From: Dunaliella salina
Taxonomy: Eukaryota > Chlorophyta > Chlorophyceae > Chlamydomonadales > Dunaliellaceae
Assembly (NCBI GenBank): GCA_002284615.2
Contig: MU069833.1
Span: 151,254 to 181,782 of the forward strand
Direction of reading: 5' to 3'
DNA: 30,529 nucleotides
Each line of letters begins with the position of its first letter. Within the stretch, counting starts at the first letter, position 1. Under the pieces are notes generated by a model that was given only the letters and a program-made list of their open reading frames with translations, made no database searches and had not been told where the DNA came from. Both the position numbers and the translations under genes were made by a program. Below, in pieces: positions 10,817 to 20,512 of the stretch.

Positions 10817-11737
10817 ACCTGAGAAGTAGTCCTACTGTTCTCCAGCCAGCCCTTGCAGCTCGGCAGCTTTGCAGGCAGAAACATGGCTATAGTGGGCTGG
10901 ACACCAGCTTACTTGAGAAATACAAAAAAACTGGTTGGCCAGTCTGTTACAAGAGTTTTCGACTCTCGTGTGGTTATAAATTGCACGTACTTTTGCAAAC
11001 GTTTTCTTGAGTAACCCAACCAGAAATATTTCTATATGTTGTGTTGCCTTTGTCGATTGGGGCTGCCCCTCCCCCTCACCCTCAGCACTCAAGCTTCGTG
11101 AGGCACAGCAGATGTTTCAAGCCAGCAGTTATGTGTTAGACTTCAGCAAACCTTTTGTGAAGTACCAAACAGCCATAGACAGGTAGGGCTCCACAGCCTG
11201 GAACTGGAATTTGTGGGGATAGGGTGACCACCCATGGGGCGCTTGTTCAGGCTACTGGCTGTCACTGAGTCTGCCAAGCGCACACGTGCTTGAGGATTGA
11301 GCTGTTGTTCTTAACTGTGCAAGAGTTCCTTCAGGTTTTAGGTTGAGAAATGGCTACTGTCATTGCAAGTGCTGCTTCCATACACAGCAAACATGCGACA
11401 CTTGTTTTGTTGTCATGGTGTCTGAAGTGTTCGGCAGTGGTTGTTTTGGCATTGCATAAATGCAGGGCACTGTGGTACTCATGGAGTAGGCCATCTGAGT
11501 TTGATCTGCGGTGATCAAGTCTGTGTCACCCATTGGTTTTTTTGCTCTAGCACCTTATGGTTGTGAGCGGTGATGGAGGGCCTCCTGGCGGGTAGGGGTC
11601 ATTTCATCGAGGGGGAGAGAGCATGTCGTGGGGAGGGTCTGGCAAGCTGCGTTTCAGCTTTTATCAGTCCTGGTTTGAAAGAGGGCGGATCGAAACCAGC
11701 TCTGACTTCAGCTTGTTCTGGTTTGCAGGTGAGTTCA
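10817..11737. other. DXS upstream flank
   Basis: Expected to hold the DXS 5' UTR and promoter. No TATA box, light-responsive motif or other control element could be supported by eye, and no convincing coding sequence on either strand. Confidence 0.4.
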
Positions 11738-11746
11738 TAATTATTG

Positions 11747-12386
11747 CAGAGGTGGGCGACAATGGCCCCAAACAGGAGTCCTTTTGAAATGTTCCCTTTG
11801 CAAGATGGCCAAACCTTGCACTTTTCATGCTTAGCACTTAGTGATAGCTTCCATAGCTATTGAGTTTGAAAGGTGCAACTCACGGCCACTCCGGCAATTT
11901 GCCAAAACGTGAACCCTACTTTTCGAGCAAGTACCCACCATATCTGACCAGCGACTGGTTCAAATTGGGTGATTTTTAATGATTTGGAGTCCTTGCACCA
12001 AAAAATACACAAGAAATTGGAGTGAAAAGACCCAGTGGTTGGTCAGATACAGAATTTCAGCCATTCCCCTTAGAGAAAATCCAGCACTGGGGGTGCCAAA
12101 AAGGTCAATTTTTGACCTCCTCCTTTCCTATTTTTCATTGCAGGATGTTAGCATCGTATACAAGAGATATAAATACGAAATTATGGGAGCAAAAATCGGT
12201 CCCAGGGTGGAGTTGTGGGCCACCCTAGGGTGATCTGAGGCCTGGGGAATGATCGGGGGCCAACCGATTCTCACCATTTTTTGGTGAACGTGTTTTTTAT
12301 TTGTATTGTAATGGTTGGCCTGGTCAGATTTAGAAAATCGACGGGAAAGAACATTTTCAGGGATTTGGGCCCGCGGCCCACCTCTG
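11747..12386. mobile_element. Non-autonomous DNA transposon (hAT- or MULE-like MITE) with 9-bp TSD
   Basis: The 640-bp unit begins CAGAGGTGGGC and ends GCCCACCTCTG, a perfect 11-bp terminal inverted repeat. Weaker inverted similarity continues for about 50 bp: GGCCC then AAA, then TGAAATGTTC against TGAAAATGTTC. It is flanked by TAATTATTG at 11738-11746 and again at 12387-12395. Subterminal ATCTGACCA / TGGTCAGAT motifs occur in both orientations near 11942, 12040 and 12320. There is no transposase frame. The CAGAGG end suggests hAT, whose TSD is normally 8 bp, whereas 9 bp is more typical of Mutator-like elements, so the superfamily is open. Confidence 0.82.
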
Positions 12387-12395
12387 TAATTATTG

Positions 12396-12879
12396 TTGAT
12401 ACATGCAGACCGGAATGAGAGCAACTTAAGGCAAAGGATTGCTGTGCTTGTATCCTTTGTCATGGGGGTAACAGAAGATACATGGATGGTGCTGAATACT
12501 AGCAGGCAGCAAAATATTGTCAATGCGACTTGTTTGCACTCTGCCCTTTATGGGATGCTCTTGTAGGTTTACAGAGAGAATTCATTGAGACAGAAGAAAG
12601 CTCGTTAGTGGTTTCATTGTGTTGCATGCTGCTTATTGTGATAATATTATGGGAGGCATTCATGCCTCTCACAAGCCTAGGAGTTGGTGATTGATTCAGT
12701 ATCAAGTCAGGCTAGTGACTTTCATAAACAAGTCATTGTTAGGCGTGCTTTTGAAAAAAAAAATCTGTTTGACGTGCCTTTGCAAAAAAGGATCTCTTTC
12801 GCCATGAGTCACAGCCAAATTTTAGAGCCAGATCCATCACAACCCTGGTGCCCTGGAGTTGCATGCTGCCAGGGCCCCG
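12396..12879. other. Intergenic, no feature seen
   Basis: A/T-richer flank between the MITE and the first retroelement tail. No convincing gene. The stretch near 12800-12880 may be the degraded coding end of the tail that follows, since it contains an AGCCAGATCC phrase like the CCAGATCC found near the stop codon of other copies. Confidence 0.4.
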
Positions 12880-13015
12880 CCGGATCCACATCGGCTTCCC
12901 TCTCATCTTCTTGTGAGGGAGAACCAAACAGCTCTCTGATTCAATGTGTCTCCCTTCATTGATGTAGGGAGGATTTTCTTGGCGTAGTTTTCTTTTTCTT
13001 TGATTCTCTTGAGCT
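12880..13015 (+). mobile_element. Retroelement 3' tail, subfamily B (copy 1)
   Basis: Contains GGATCCACAT, then TGTGTCTCCC..CATTGATGTAGGGA, then GGCGTAGTTTTCTTTTTC, in the same order as the 3' region of the better preserved copy at 24809-25342. The coding part is absent. Confidence 0.65.
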
Positions 13016-13566
13016 AGATCATAGGCCACTGTCCAGATAGTAATCCGTCCAATGTGCACAGGATATAACGCAAGCACATCAGTTGAAACACACAAGCAGT
13101 TCCTTAAGGAACTCTCAAGCTTGAGACACACTTCTGGATAAGCAATCAGCCAAGGGACGGCACACTAACAGCTCAGAAAAAGCCTGCCACACAAAGTCAT
13201 GGTCACAGCACAAGTCTCACTGAACCTGTAGGGCTGTTGGTTTGCCAAAAACAATTGGCACGCAAGGAATACCTGTGTGGTCCAAACTCACAGGAACTGT
13301 TTGTTTGAGGATTGCAGATAGAAAGATAATGGCGATAAAAAAGTAAAAGTACAAGTCCCTCACGCTGGGCAGTATCCAGCGTGCATTAAGGGAAGACTCA
13401 ACAGTGAGCGCTGGGACTAACTGTGAGCCTCACCACGTCTAGAGATGAACCTTTGAATACGAATAGGGATTCGGTTGGTTGTCGGCCTCCCGTCCAAGTG
13501 TGCGTCTGACCCTCCCATACTTCCATCATACTTCAACAAAATGTCAGTCCCAGTAAAGGAGACGCG

Positions 13567-13577
13567 GGTTCGAGTCC
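13567..13577 (+). promoter_or_regulatory. tRNA-like B box / T-arm
   Basis: GGTTCGAGTCC matches the RNA polymerase III B-box consensus exactly and sits in a 4-bp CGGG/CCCG T-stem followed by CAGCAGCA. No matching acceptor or anticodon arm was found upstream, so this is a relic of a tRNA or SINE rather than a tRNA gene. Confidence 0.45.
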
Positions 13578-13954
13578 CGGCAGCAGCAAAGTTTAGACAC
13601 GGAGCAGGAGAACGGAGGTGGAAGAAGTTGTGACGCGGGGTCAGGCTTCAGTGACTACACAACAGAGTGAATGCAGATGTGGCAGTACGGCACTAGCTGG
13701 AGAGCAGATGTGGAAGTACGACAGCGGCAGCGCATACCCAGCCTGTCCAGTAACCCATGCCCATGATCAGGCCAGCCAAGCTAAGTGTGAAAATGAGGAG
13801 TTAATGCCCGGCTGCAAACTGTGTATGCAGATTGGTTGTAAGTAGCCTATTTGGTATTTCTGCATTAAAAAAGTGAGGGTGGGGCCTGAAATCACGCCAG
13901 GGGTATTTTAGGTCCTTTTTGACCATTTCCAGGAAAATGAGTACCAAAACACCT

Positions 13955-14054
13955 GCTCTGGCCCAAATTTTGCCCATATTTTGGCTCTCAGGTAGGTTTT
14001 AGGCCAAGCATGGTCTATAGTGAAAAGAAGGGGGGGCAAAATTTGGTCCTGAGC
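13955..14054. repeat. Imperfect inverted repeat, about 21-bp arms
   Basis: GCTCTGGCCCAAATTTTGCCC (arm 13955-13975) is nearly the reverse complement of 14034-14054, with about 58 bp between them. It could be the core of a small foldback element. Confidence 0.6.
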
Positions 14055-14287
14055 ACTTTGTGCATGTCACCTGTGCGCCATTTGTTAGGCAAAAGTGGTG
14101 GGAACAGGGAAACCAGGCAAGCACTGTGTTTGACCACAATCTAAGTATGAGGACTTAACCAGCATGTCTCCAAGGCATGACTTGCCAGGTTTGGGGGCCC
14201 AGGAGTTGGTTTGTGCGTCCCTGGGGCATGGTCAAAGCACCAGCTGTCATGGAATTTCAAAAGCCATCTCCTTTTCATTCCCAGCCT

Positions 14288-14428
14288 GCCATGGCTCCGG
14301 TTTTGACTGGAATCCATCCTGTGGTGGAGAGGGCACACGGCTCTTTTTTGAGCTAATGTGTCTCCTTTTCCTTAATTGATGTAGGGGGAGTTTCTCTGCC
14401 TATGTAGTTTTTCTTTTCTTTTCCTTTT
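14288..14428 (+). mobile_element. Retroelement 3' tail, subfamily B (copy 2)
   Basis: Near-identical in order to the tail of the 24809-25342 copy: GGTGGAGAGGGCACACGGCTC, a TTTTTTGAGC phrase, TTAATTGATGTAGGG, GTTTCTCTGCCTA, then a TTTTC-rich end. 5'-truncated before any coding sequence. It points away from the minus-strand copy next to it. Confidence 0.8.
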
Positions 14429-14553
14429 CCGTCCAGTGTACAAAAAGCCTTTGCTTCTCACCATTTCCCTGCCAAAATCGGAGTGCCTGGGAGCAATTTT
14501 CTGGACCCCTGCCCCAGCCCCCCGGACCCCCTGGAATGTGCTCCTGAGGAAGT

Positions 14554-14985
14554 TTAGCCATCGCTGCAGGTCAGGCGGGCCAGGGAGGGGCTTCTGAGGA
14601 CCCGGGGGTGGGTCATTATGGCAGGGATTTTGTCTGATTTCTGGCCCCACACCCTGGGCAGTCCCCGGCACAAACTGAGTATGCAGGGTTGCTCAGAAGG
14701 GGCCAGACAAGGGTCCTGCATAGTCAGAATCACCTGGCTGTAGCAGGGCATTAACTCAAACCTACTTGGCTGACCTGAATCCTGGCTCTGTATTGTTGGT
14801 ACTGTTGTGGATGGTGTGTTCACTGTTGTGAATTTTTGTTGAGGTTGTAACACAGCATGGCAGTGAAATTTTGTTGCCAGTTTGATTGCCTTTCCTTTAG
14901 TTAAACCAAGTCTGCAGAAGGGATCAATCATGTATGGACTATATACAATTCCAGCAACTCCAACGATTATGTGATGTGAAATCAA
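14554..14985 (-). pseudogene. Retroelement C-terminal module (copy 3), degraded
   Basis: The frame contains HHIIVGVAGIVYS and then a 'LGLTKGKAIKLATKFHCHAV' helix-like segment. This aligns with the C-terminal half of the nuclease module at 21394-21885 (LLGVGGVIYTS, then a 'LGLDTFQATKLVQKLHANSV' segment). The upstream ExK half is missing because the copy begins at the AAT microsatellite. The part downstream of 'NTPSTT' does not match the other copies. Confidence 0.7.
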
Positions 14986-15211
14986 TAATAACTATTAATA
15001 AAAATAATCAATAACAATCATTATTTATAATTATAATGATAATAATGATAACATTAATAATAGTATTACTGATAACAATAACAACAACAACAACAATAAA
15101 CATAATAAACATAATAATAAACATAATAATAATAATAATAATAATAACAACAACAACAACAACAACAACAATAACAATAATGATGATGATGATGATGATA
15201 ATAATGATAAT

Positions 15212-15256
<45 letters not shown>

Positions 15257-15272
15257 AATGATAATAATAATG

Positions 15273-15336
<64 letters not shown>

Positions 15337-15353
15337 TAATAATAATGATAATA

Positions 15354-15386
<33 letters not shown>

Positions 15387-15450
15387 GTAATAGTAATAAT
15401 ATGAAAATATTAAAAATGATAATGATAATAATAATAATAATGATAAAGAT
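14986..15450. repeat. Compound AAT / AAC / GAT trinucleotide array
   Basis: Long mixed array: ATAATA, then (AAC)n, (GAT)n, (AAC)n and a long (AAT)n. All reading frames are open because the units lack stops in most frames. This is not coding. Confidence 0.97.
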
Positions 15451-15981
15451 GGGGATCTATAAAGGTCCAAGGCGCCGGTTGATTTTGAGGTATTACTTCT
15501 TGGTTGTCTGAATCATGCAAGCAAAGTTCATGCAGAGTAAAAAAGGGCAGCGTGGGTGACGACACCGATGCAGTTCTGGCAACCCTTCCAAGAAGGCCAA
15601 TTATGTGAACACAGCATCGCTGCAGAACTCTTCTTTTAACGCAGAACTCTTGTATTCGGAGAAGATAGCATCCGCCGGTTCTAAGGCAATGCATGCAAGA
15701 ACTCCTCGAGTTGCATTTATTGTTGTATAGCTAGAATTAGATTTTAGTTATGTGCATGTCGCACCGTATAGTGATGAGGATGAAGATGACAGAAGGTAAC
15801 TTCGCTGAACAATTCAGAGCATCCGAGTATTAAAAGCGCGTTTACATGTGCATAGTTACGTTGATGTAACTTCAGAAGGTGATTTCGGCGAGGTGAAAAA
15901 GGGTGTGACATTAGTGTGAATTAGAAGCGAAGGCTAACTTCCGGCGCTCATGCTACGCTGCGCTACGCTATGGCGCCTTGG
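15451..15981. other. Spacer bounded by CCAAGGCGCC / GGCGCCTTGG inverted repeats
   Basis: A unique segment lies between two AAT-type arrays. Its edges are CCAAGGCGCC (15467-15476) and its exact reverse complement (15972-15981). No protein is recognised inside. Confidence 0.6.
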
Positions 15982-16045
15982 AATGATAATAATAGTAACA
16001 ATGACAATGACAATGATAATAATGATAATAATAATAATAATAATG

Positions 16046-16137
<92 letters not shown>

Positions 16138-16238
16138 AATAATAATAATGATGATGATGATGATGATGATGATGATAATAATAACAATAATAATAATAAT
16201 AATAATATTAATAATAATGATGATGATGATGATGATAC
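15982..16238. repeat. AAT / GAT trinucleotide array
   Basis: Blocks of AAT interrupted by GAT runs. Translated frames are poly-Asn/Asp or poly-Ile/Met and are not genes. Confidence 0.97.
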
Positions 16239-16420
16239 CTTACCGATTCTAGCAATCTTGCGACTAATTAATTAATTCTGAGCGCCTCTCGCAAGATTCC
16301 AGCGTCAATGGAAATTACTTTCTCTGAGGCCTCGCAAGATTGATAGCTGTGTATTAAGGCCATTCTAGCGCTCAGAAATGGAAGCACACGTTCCTAAAGG
16401 ACTAAGGACACTTTTTTGAC

Positions 16421-16666
16421 ATGGGTTGCACCAAGCGCAAGCGGATATGGGAACTTGGTCAGGGAGCTCCTGACCCGCCAGGAGCCTCCTCTCTTGCTGT
16501 CCGTGTGCAGCAGTGGGAGCAGGCAGCAGCAGAAGCAGAGAAGGCATCAATACGTGCCAGCAAGCCTGCTTGCATGTGTGGTAACGCTCACCAGGAATCC
16601 CCAGAATTAATAGTTAGTAATAGTAATAGTTTTACTACTGGCAGTCAGAGGGAGCCCCATGCTTGA
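16421..16666 (+). CDS. Small hypothetical ORF, 81 residues
   Basis: Starts MGCTKRKRIWELG with a basic KRKR patch, then an Ala/Gln/Glu-rich segment likely to be helical. It looks more protein-like than other small frames here, but no family is recognised. It lies among repeats with no visible splice signals, so it could be the N-terminus of a transposon protein or chance. Confidence 0.25.
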   Translation: MGCTKRKRIWELGQGAPDPPGASSLAVRVQQWEQAAAEAEKASIRASKPACMCGNAHQESPELIVSNSNSFTTGSQREPHA

Positions 16667-16872
16667 GTCTCCTCACATGTATCTGTACGCCCTTCGCCTA
16701 AGAACACTCGGTGTATTTAGCTGTCCATGAACACTCGGTTTGCTTTGCCCGTGAGCACTACAATGCAACCTGCCTTTTGAGCAGGTGCTTTCTCAGATAA
16801 TACTATTATAGTACCTAGCAGGGAATACCCCGGAAACTTCCGGGACTTCCAGGACCGGAATTCCACTGATTT

Positions 16873-17046
16873 CAGATCCTAGCCTAACGGGTGGAACACG
16901 GCTCGGGACGCGGGAGGTCCGGGTTTGGCCTGGGGTACCAGTCACCTCACGGTGAGGATTTGCCTTGAGCAAGTGGATCCTTCCCTCAATCAATGCTAAC
17001 GCACGATGTCTAATAGAGTAGCTTTTCCTTTTTCTTTTTCCTTTTC
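16873..17046 (+). mobile_element. tRNA-derived SINE candidate with retroelement-like tail
   Basis: The head contains TAGCCTAACGGGTGG (16880-16894), a good fit to the A-box/D-arm of a tRNA. GGGTTTGGCCT (16921-16931) sits 27 bp further on, where the B box should be, and is a decayed form. The body has TGCCTTGAGCAAG, a phrase often seen in tRNA-derived SINEs. The 3' end is GTAGCTTTTCC followed by CTTTTTC-type repeats, like the 3' ends of the retroelement copies here. The T-stem no longer pairs, so this is an old copy. Confidence 0.5.
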
Positions 17047-17195
17047 AGTCCAAGCCAAATTCTTTTTATGGTGAAGTGCCTGCTTCATGTGTGTGAACGC
17101 TTTCATTGTTCCTAGCAGGCTTTTTTGTACAAATCTCAACTCTCTCTGAGTAGCCAAACTTTATGGCTGAAGGCTTGAAACCCATTTTAACCATG

Positions 17196-17795
17196 CAATC
17201 TTGCCCCGTTCATCCTTACAAACATTCATTATTTAAGGTAAAGGAACACACACAAAACCCTCCATCACTCTTGAGCGTGCAGTGACCCAACATTCTCACA
17301 CCAAAACCAGCCTTAAAACCCGCAGCTCAAGAAATCCAAACAGGAATATCAAAGTGACTTTACACATCATCTTGATAAGTGTGGCCGGTACCATTTACAA
17401 TGAGAAAACAATTACACCCCTTATAAATCTGGGCCAGACTAAACGAAAAGCCAAACTACTAGCAGCCAAGCTTAGGGACCGTGCCATCCAAAGATTGACC
17501 ACTATCAAAAACACTAGACACGCTCTTCACTTTCAGGGGGCTTCTGGGAGGGGCTTTGCTGGGCGCGCGGCAGCGGAGGACGGGTGAAGGAGAGTCTGAG
17601 CGTCCAAAGGCATGGCAAGCAAAACTCCAGATCCCCATCAGATCTGTTTCTAGCTCTCTCCTACGCTAGCTGTGTCTTGTGTAGATTCTGAGGGCCCTCT
17701 GGTGAGGCCTCTAGCTTTCCAGTTAGTGGACCTCCCCTTAATGCACGCGGCCTTTGGCTTGCGTAGACTTTTCTTTACTTTTCTTGTTTTCCCTT
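17196..17795 (+). pseudogene. Retroelement 3' region, subfamily A (copy 4)
   Basis: The coding remnant reads KVKEHTKP where the intact copy has EVKYCEDTRP, then HIILISVAGTIYN and a basic helix LLAAKLRDRA, so the nuclease module is present but degraded. Downstream, AGGCCTCTAGCTTTCCAGTT and CACGCGGCCTTTGGCTTGCG match the tail that follows the 21394 stop codon. It ends in TTTTCTTTACTTTTC. Confidence 0.8.
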
Positions 17796-17883
17796 CAAAG
17801 GAGGAACATTGGCTCCAGAGAGCCATGGGTCCATGCACTATAAGGAAAGTCTTGCGCGGATCCGGAGGGTTACTCTATCTTAA

Positions 17884-17910
17884 TTATTGATGGCACGTCA
17901 GGTTAAAAAA
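17884..17910. other. Flank of the longest retroelement copy
   Basis: Short unique sequence (ATTGATGGCACGTCAGG) adjoining the AAAAG array. I could not find a matching direct repeat near 21231, so no target duplication is called. Confidence 0.4.
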
Positions 17911-17916
17911 AGAAGA

Positions 17917-18008
17917 TAAGAAAAGAAAAGAAAAGAAAAGAAAAGAAAAGAAAAGAAAAGAAAAGAAAAGAAAAGAAAAGAAGAAAAGAAAAGAAAAGAA
18001 AAGAAAAG

Positions 18009-18039
<31 letters not shown>

Positions 18040-18078
18040 GAAAAGAAAAGAAAAGAAAAGAAAAGAAAAGAAAAGAAA
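17917..18078 (-). repeat. (TTTTC)n array, probable expanded retroelement tail
   Basis: At least 160 bp of AAAAG units (TTTTC on the minus strand), running into the assembly gap. It lies where the 3' tail of the minus-strand element would end, so it is probably its expanded tail and the reason assembly failed. Confidence 0.85.
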
Positions 18079-19008
18079 NNNNNNNNNNNNNNNNNNNNNN
18101 NNNNNNNNNNNNNNNNNNNNNNNNNNNNNNNNNNNNNNNNNNNNNNNNNNNNNNNNNNNNNNNNNNNNNNNNNNNNNNNNNNNNNNNNNNNNNNNNNNNN
18201 NNNNNNNNNNNNNNNNNNNNNNNNNNNNNNNNNNNNNNNNNNNNNNNNNNNNNNNNNNNNNNNNNNNNNNNNNNNNNNNNNNNNNNNNNNNNNNNNNNNN
18301 NNNNNNNNNNNNNNNNNNNNNNNNNNNNNNNNNNNNNNNNNNNNNNNNNNNNNNNNNNNNNNNNNNNNNNNNNNNNNNNNNNNNNNNNNNNNNNNNNNNN
18401 NNNNNNNNNNNNNNNNNNNNNNNNNNNNNNNNNNNNNNNNNNNNNNNNNNNNNNNNNNNNNNNNNNNNNNNNNNNNNNNNNNNNNNNNNNNNNNNNNNNN
18501 NNNNNNNNNNNNNNNNNNNNNNNNNNNNNNNNNNNNNNNNNNNNNNNNNNNNNNNNNNNNNNNNNNNNNNNNNNNNNNNNNNNNNNNNNNNNNNNNNNNN
18601 NNNNNNNNNNNNNNNNNNNNNNNNNNNNNNNNNNNNNNNNNNNNNNNNNNNNNNNNNNNNNNNNNNNNNNNNNNNNNNNNNNNNNNNNNNNNNNNNNNNN
18701 NNNNNNNNNNNNNNNNNNNNNNNNNNNNNNNNNNNNNNNNNNNNNNNNNNNNNNNNNNNNNNNNNNNNNNNNNNNNNNNNNNNNNNNNNNNNNNNNNNNN
18801 NNNNNNNNNNNNNNNNNNNNNNNNNNNNNNNNNNNNNNNNNNNNNNNNNNNNNNNNNNNNNNNNNNNNNNNNNNNNNNNNNNNNNNNNNNNNNNNNNNNN
18901 NNNNNNNNNNNNNNNNNNNNNNNNNNNNNNNNNNNNNNNNNNNNNNNNNNNNNNNNNNNNNNNNNNNNNNNNNNNNNNNNNNNNNNNNNNNNNNNNNNNN
19001 NNNNNNNN
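18079..19008. other. Assembly gap, 930 N
   Basis: No sequence. The C-terminal nuclease module and 3' UTR of the long element are expected here. The open frame that spans it is an artefact of reading N as open. Confidence 0.99.
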
Positions 19009-19620
19009 ACATTTGCTGAGGGCTTTTGTAATCATTCTGTCTGCAATGTTATGGCGTTCAGTTCTCATGTTGGAGATGACATGATTTTGGCAGCCTGAGA
19101 GCATGTGTAGTGCGCTGTCCAAATGATGGCAGGCTGGGAGGGGGCAAGATGGATCAGTTGACTTTTTGAAACGTACTGCATGTTTTTGGTTGTAGAGGGT
19201 GCCCGTGCGGTACTGCAGGATGGTACGCTTCATGGGTACAGAGATGTTGGGCATATTTCTGAAGGCATTGCTGATTTTCTCATCTACTTGCAGTAATAGG
19301 TTTTGATAGTAAGAGTAGTAACCTGTTTTGGCATTGGCATATCCAAGCTTGTGTTTAGAATGCATGTGGGATTTGAGAGCATCTTGAAGGTTGGGGAGCT
19401 GGGTGAGCTTGTGGGTTGGTGGTGGACCCGTAGATGTGCCTGCAGCATGTACTCTTTCTTCCTTGGCTAACGAGAAAATATTCGTAAATGGATTTTCACC
19501 AGGACCTGCACCAGGGATCTCGGTGTCTGCCACACAGTTCTGGGCTTGCTTTGCCTGATGCTTTGCACCGGCATCTGCACATTCATTTCGAAATGCCTGG
19601 AATTCCAGCGATGCCAGCAT
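19009..19620 (-). pseudogene. RNase H end, linker and zinc motif (retroelement), cut by gap
   Basis: Starts inside the RNase H domain: NECADAGAK supplies the fourth acidic residue. About 16 extra bases separate it from HAGIAG in the previous frame. Then comes a linker with SYYQNLLLQVDEKIS and a C-x4-C-x7-H-x4-C zinc motif in CPLPACHHLD...LHMLSGC. Similar Cys-His motifs follow RNase H or precede the nuclease in several non-LTR elements. The frame runs into the N gap. Confidence 0.75.
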
Positions 19621-20512
19621 GGGACTTCACTTTGTAAATTCGAATTTTGGTTTGGAAGTCTCTAATGAGCGTTGAAATCATTTTAAGGACGTCTCCTTGG
19701 ATATGCCTTAGATGTCTTTCAGGATAGAGAAGCTGTTTACGTATTTGATTGAAAGAGGTGAGGCTGTCTGAAGCAATATCTGCATATTTGGTGATGATAG
19801 CAGCAGCAATTGCTGCTAATTCAGCTCTAGTGATGGTTTTAGTAATCCTGGCACCGTTTGGTTCTACAAAGTTCTTGCTGTCAGTGGACGGGCAGTAGAC
19901 GCCTGCTCCAATTTCTTGCTTGCTGTTATGGACAAGGTAGCTGCCATCTGTGTATGCCCATGTCCTCCAGTCAGCAACTTTGAGAGTTAGGAGAGAACTG
20001 GATTGGCTGGGCACCAAGTCTGTATCTTGGATACTCATGTGTGAATAACTAGGCTGCTTAGAGACGTGTTGTTTGCCAAATGGGAGGCGTTCCAGGTTAT
20101 TGAAACCTGGCATGTGGGCATGCATGGGATTTAGGAGAGGGTGGCTGCTGACACTCTCAAGCTTCCACTCTGTAGCTTCTTTCAAATCTCCTTTCAGGCC
20201 CTGTAGCCAGTCTTTGTTATGGTTGTTGAGATGAACTCGAGCTGCAGTGTTCCAAACAGCAAAGATGCGAAGGTCCCAGGTATGCTTAGGTAAAGGTACC
20301 TCTTGGTTAGGGCAGGATTGAGGGGCGCTGTAGCTAAGTTTTTCGCGAGGTACGGTTCCAAGTTCGTAACAGAGGTGGGGGTAGGCAGTGAAAAGTTTGG
20401 AGTAGGGGTCGGATATCATGTTCTTATTCCAAGCCGGAAGGAACATGAATGTAGCAGTGGCCTCTGTGTTGAGAATGGCAGAGTAAATGGCATGTTGCAA
20501 AGCTTGGGTCAT
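19583..20512 (-). pseudogene. PCIF1-like C-terminal part plus RNase H domain (retroelement)
   Basis: A 309-residue frame. Residues 1-100 continue the PCIF1-like domain: FMFLPAW at 22-28 and AVWNTAARVHLNN at 85-97, against F-I-P-x-W and AV-x-NTA in PCIF1 from memory. Residues 180-309 are a type I RNase H domain: TDGS with D189, RAELAAIAAA with E231, IASDS with D249 and KVKSHAGIAG with H298. The final acidic residue lies in the next frame (NECADAGAK). RNase H removes RNA from the RNA-DNA hybrid made during retrotransposition. The frame is shifted relative to both neighbours, so at least one indel lies near 20510 and one near 19590. Confidence 0.8.

Larger units (their letters stand above)
13016..14287. 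other. Intergenic with a pol III-like B box and an inverted repeat
   Basis: No gene recognised. It holds a tRNA-type B box at 13567 and a 21-bp imperfect inverted repeat at 13955-14054. The open frame at 13618-13845 has no recognisable domain. Confidence 0.4.

Noticed and set aside
10606..10884. Alternative frame over DXS exon 1
   Set aside because: It does not join in frame to exon 2 and lacks the DDPDYYD junction. It is a shadow of the transit-peptide exon.
13540..13600. Intact tRNA gene
   Set aside because: Only a T-arm/B box is present. No acceptor, D or anticodon arm can be folded with it.
15031..15470. Long frames of poly-Ile/Met/Thr, poly-Leu/Ser and poly-Tyr/Cys/His
   Set aside because: They are stop-free readings of AAT/AAC/GAT trinucleotide arrays, with no start context, domain or composition of a real protein.
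15950..16275. Poly-Asn/Asp and poly-Ile/Met frames
   Set aside because: Same cause as the other trinucleotide array. Simple repeat only.
17884..19620. A 578-codon open frame on the minus strand
   Set aside because: More than half is the N gap and the rest of its end is the TTTTC array read as Phe/Leu/Ser repeats. Only 19009-19620 is protein-like and is kept separately.
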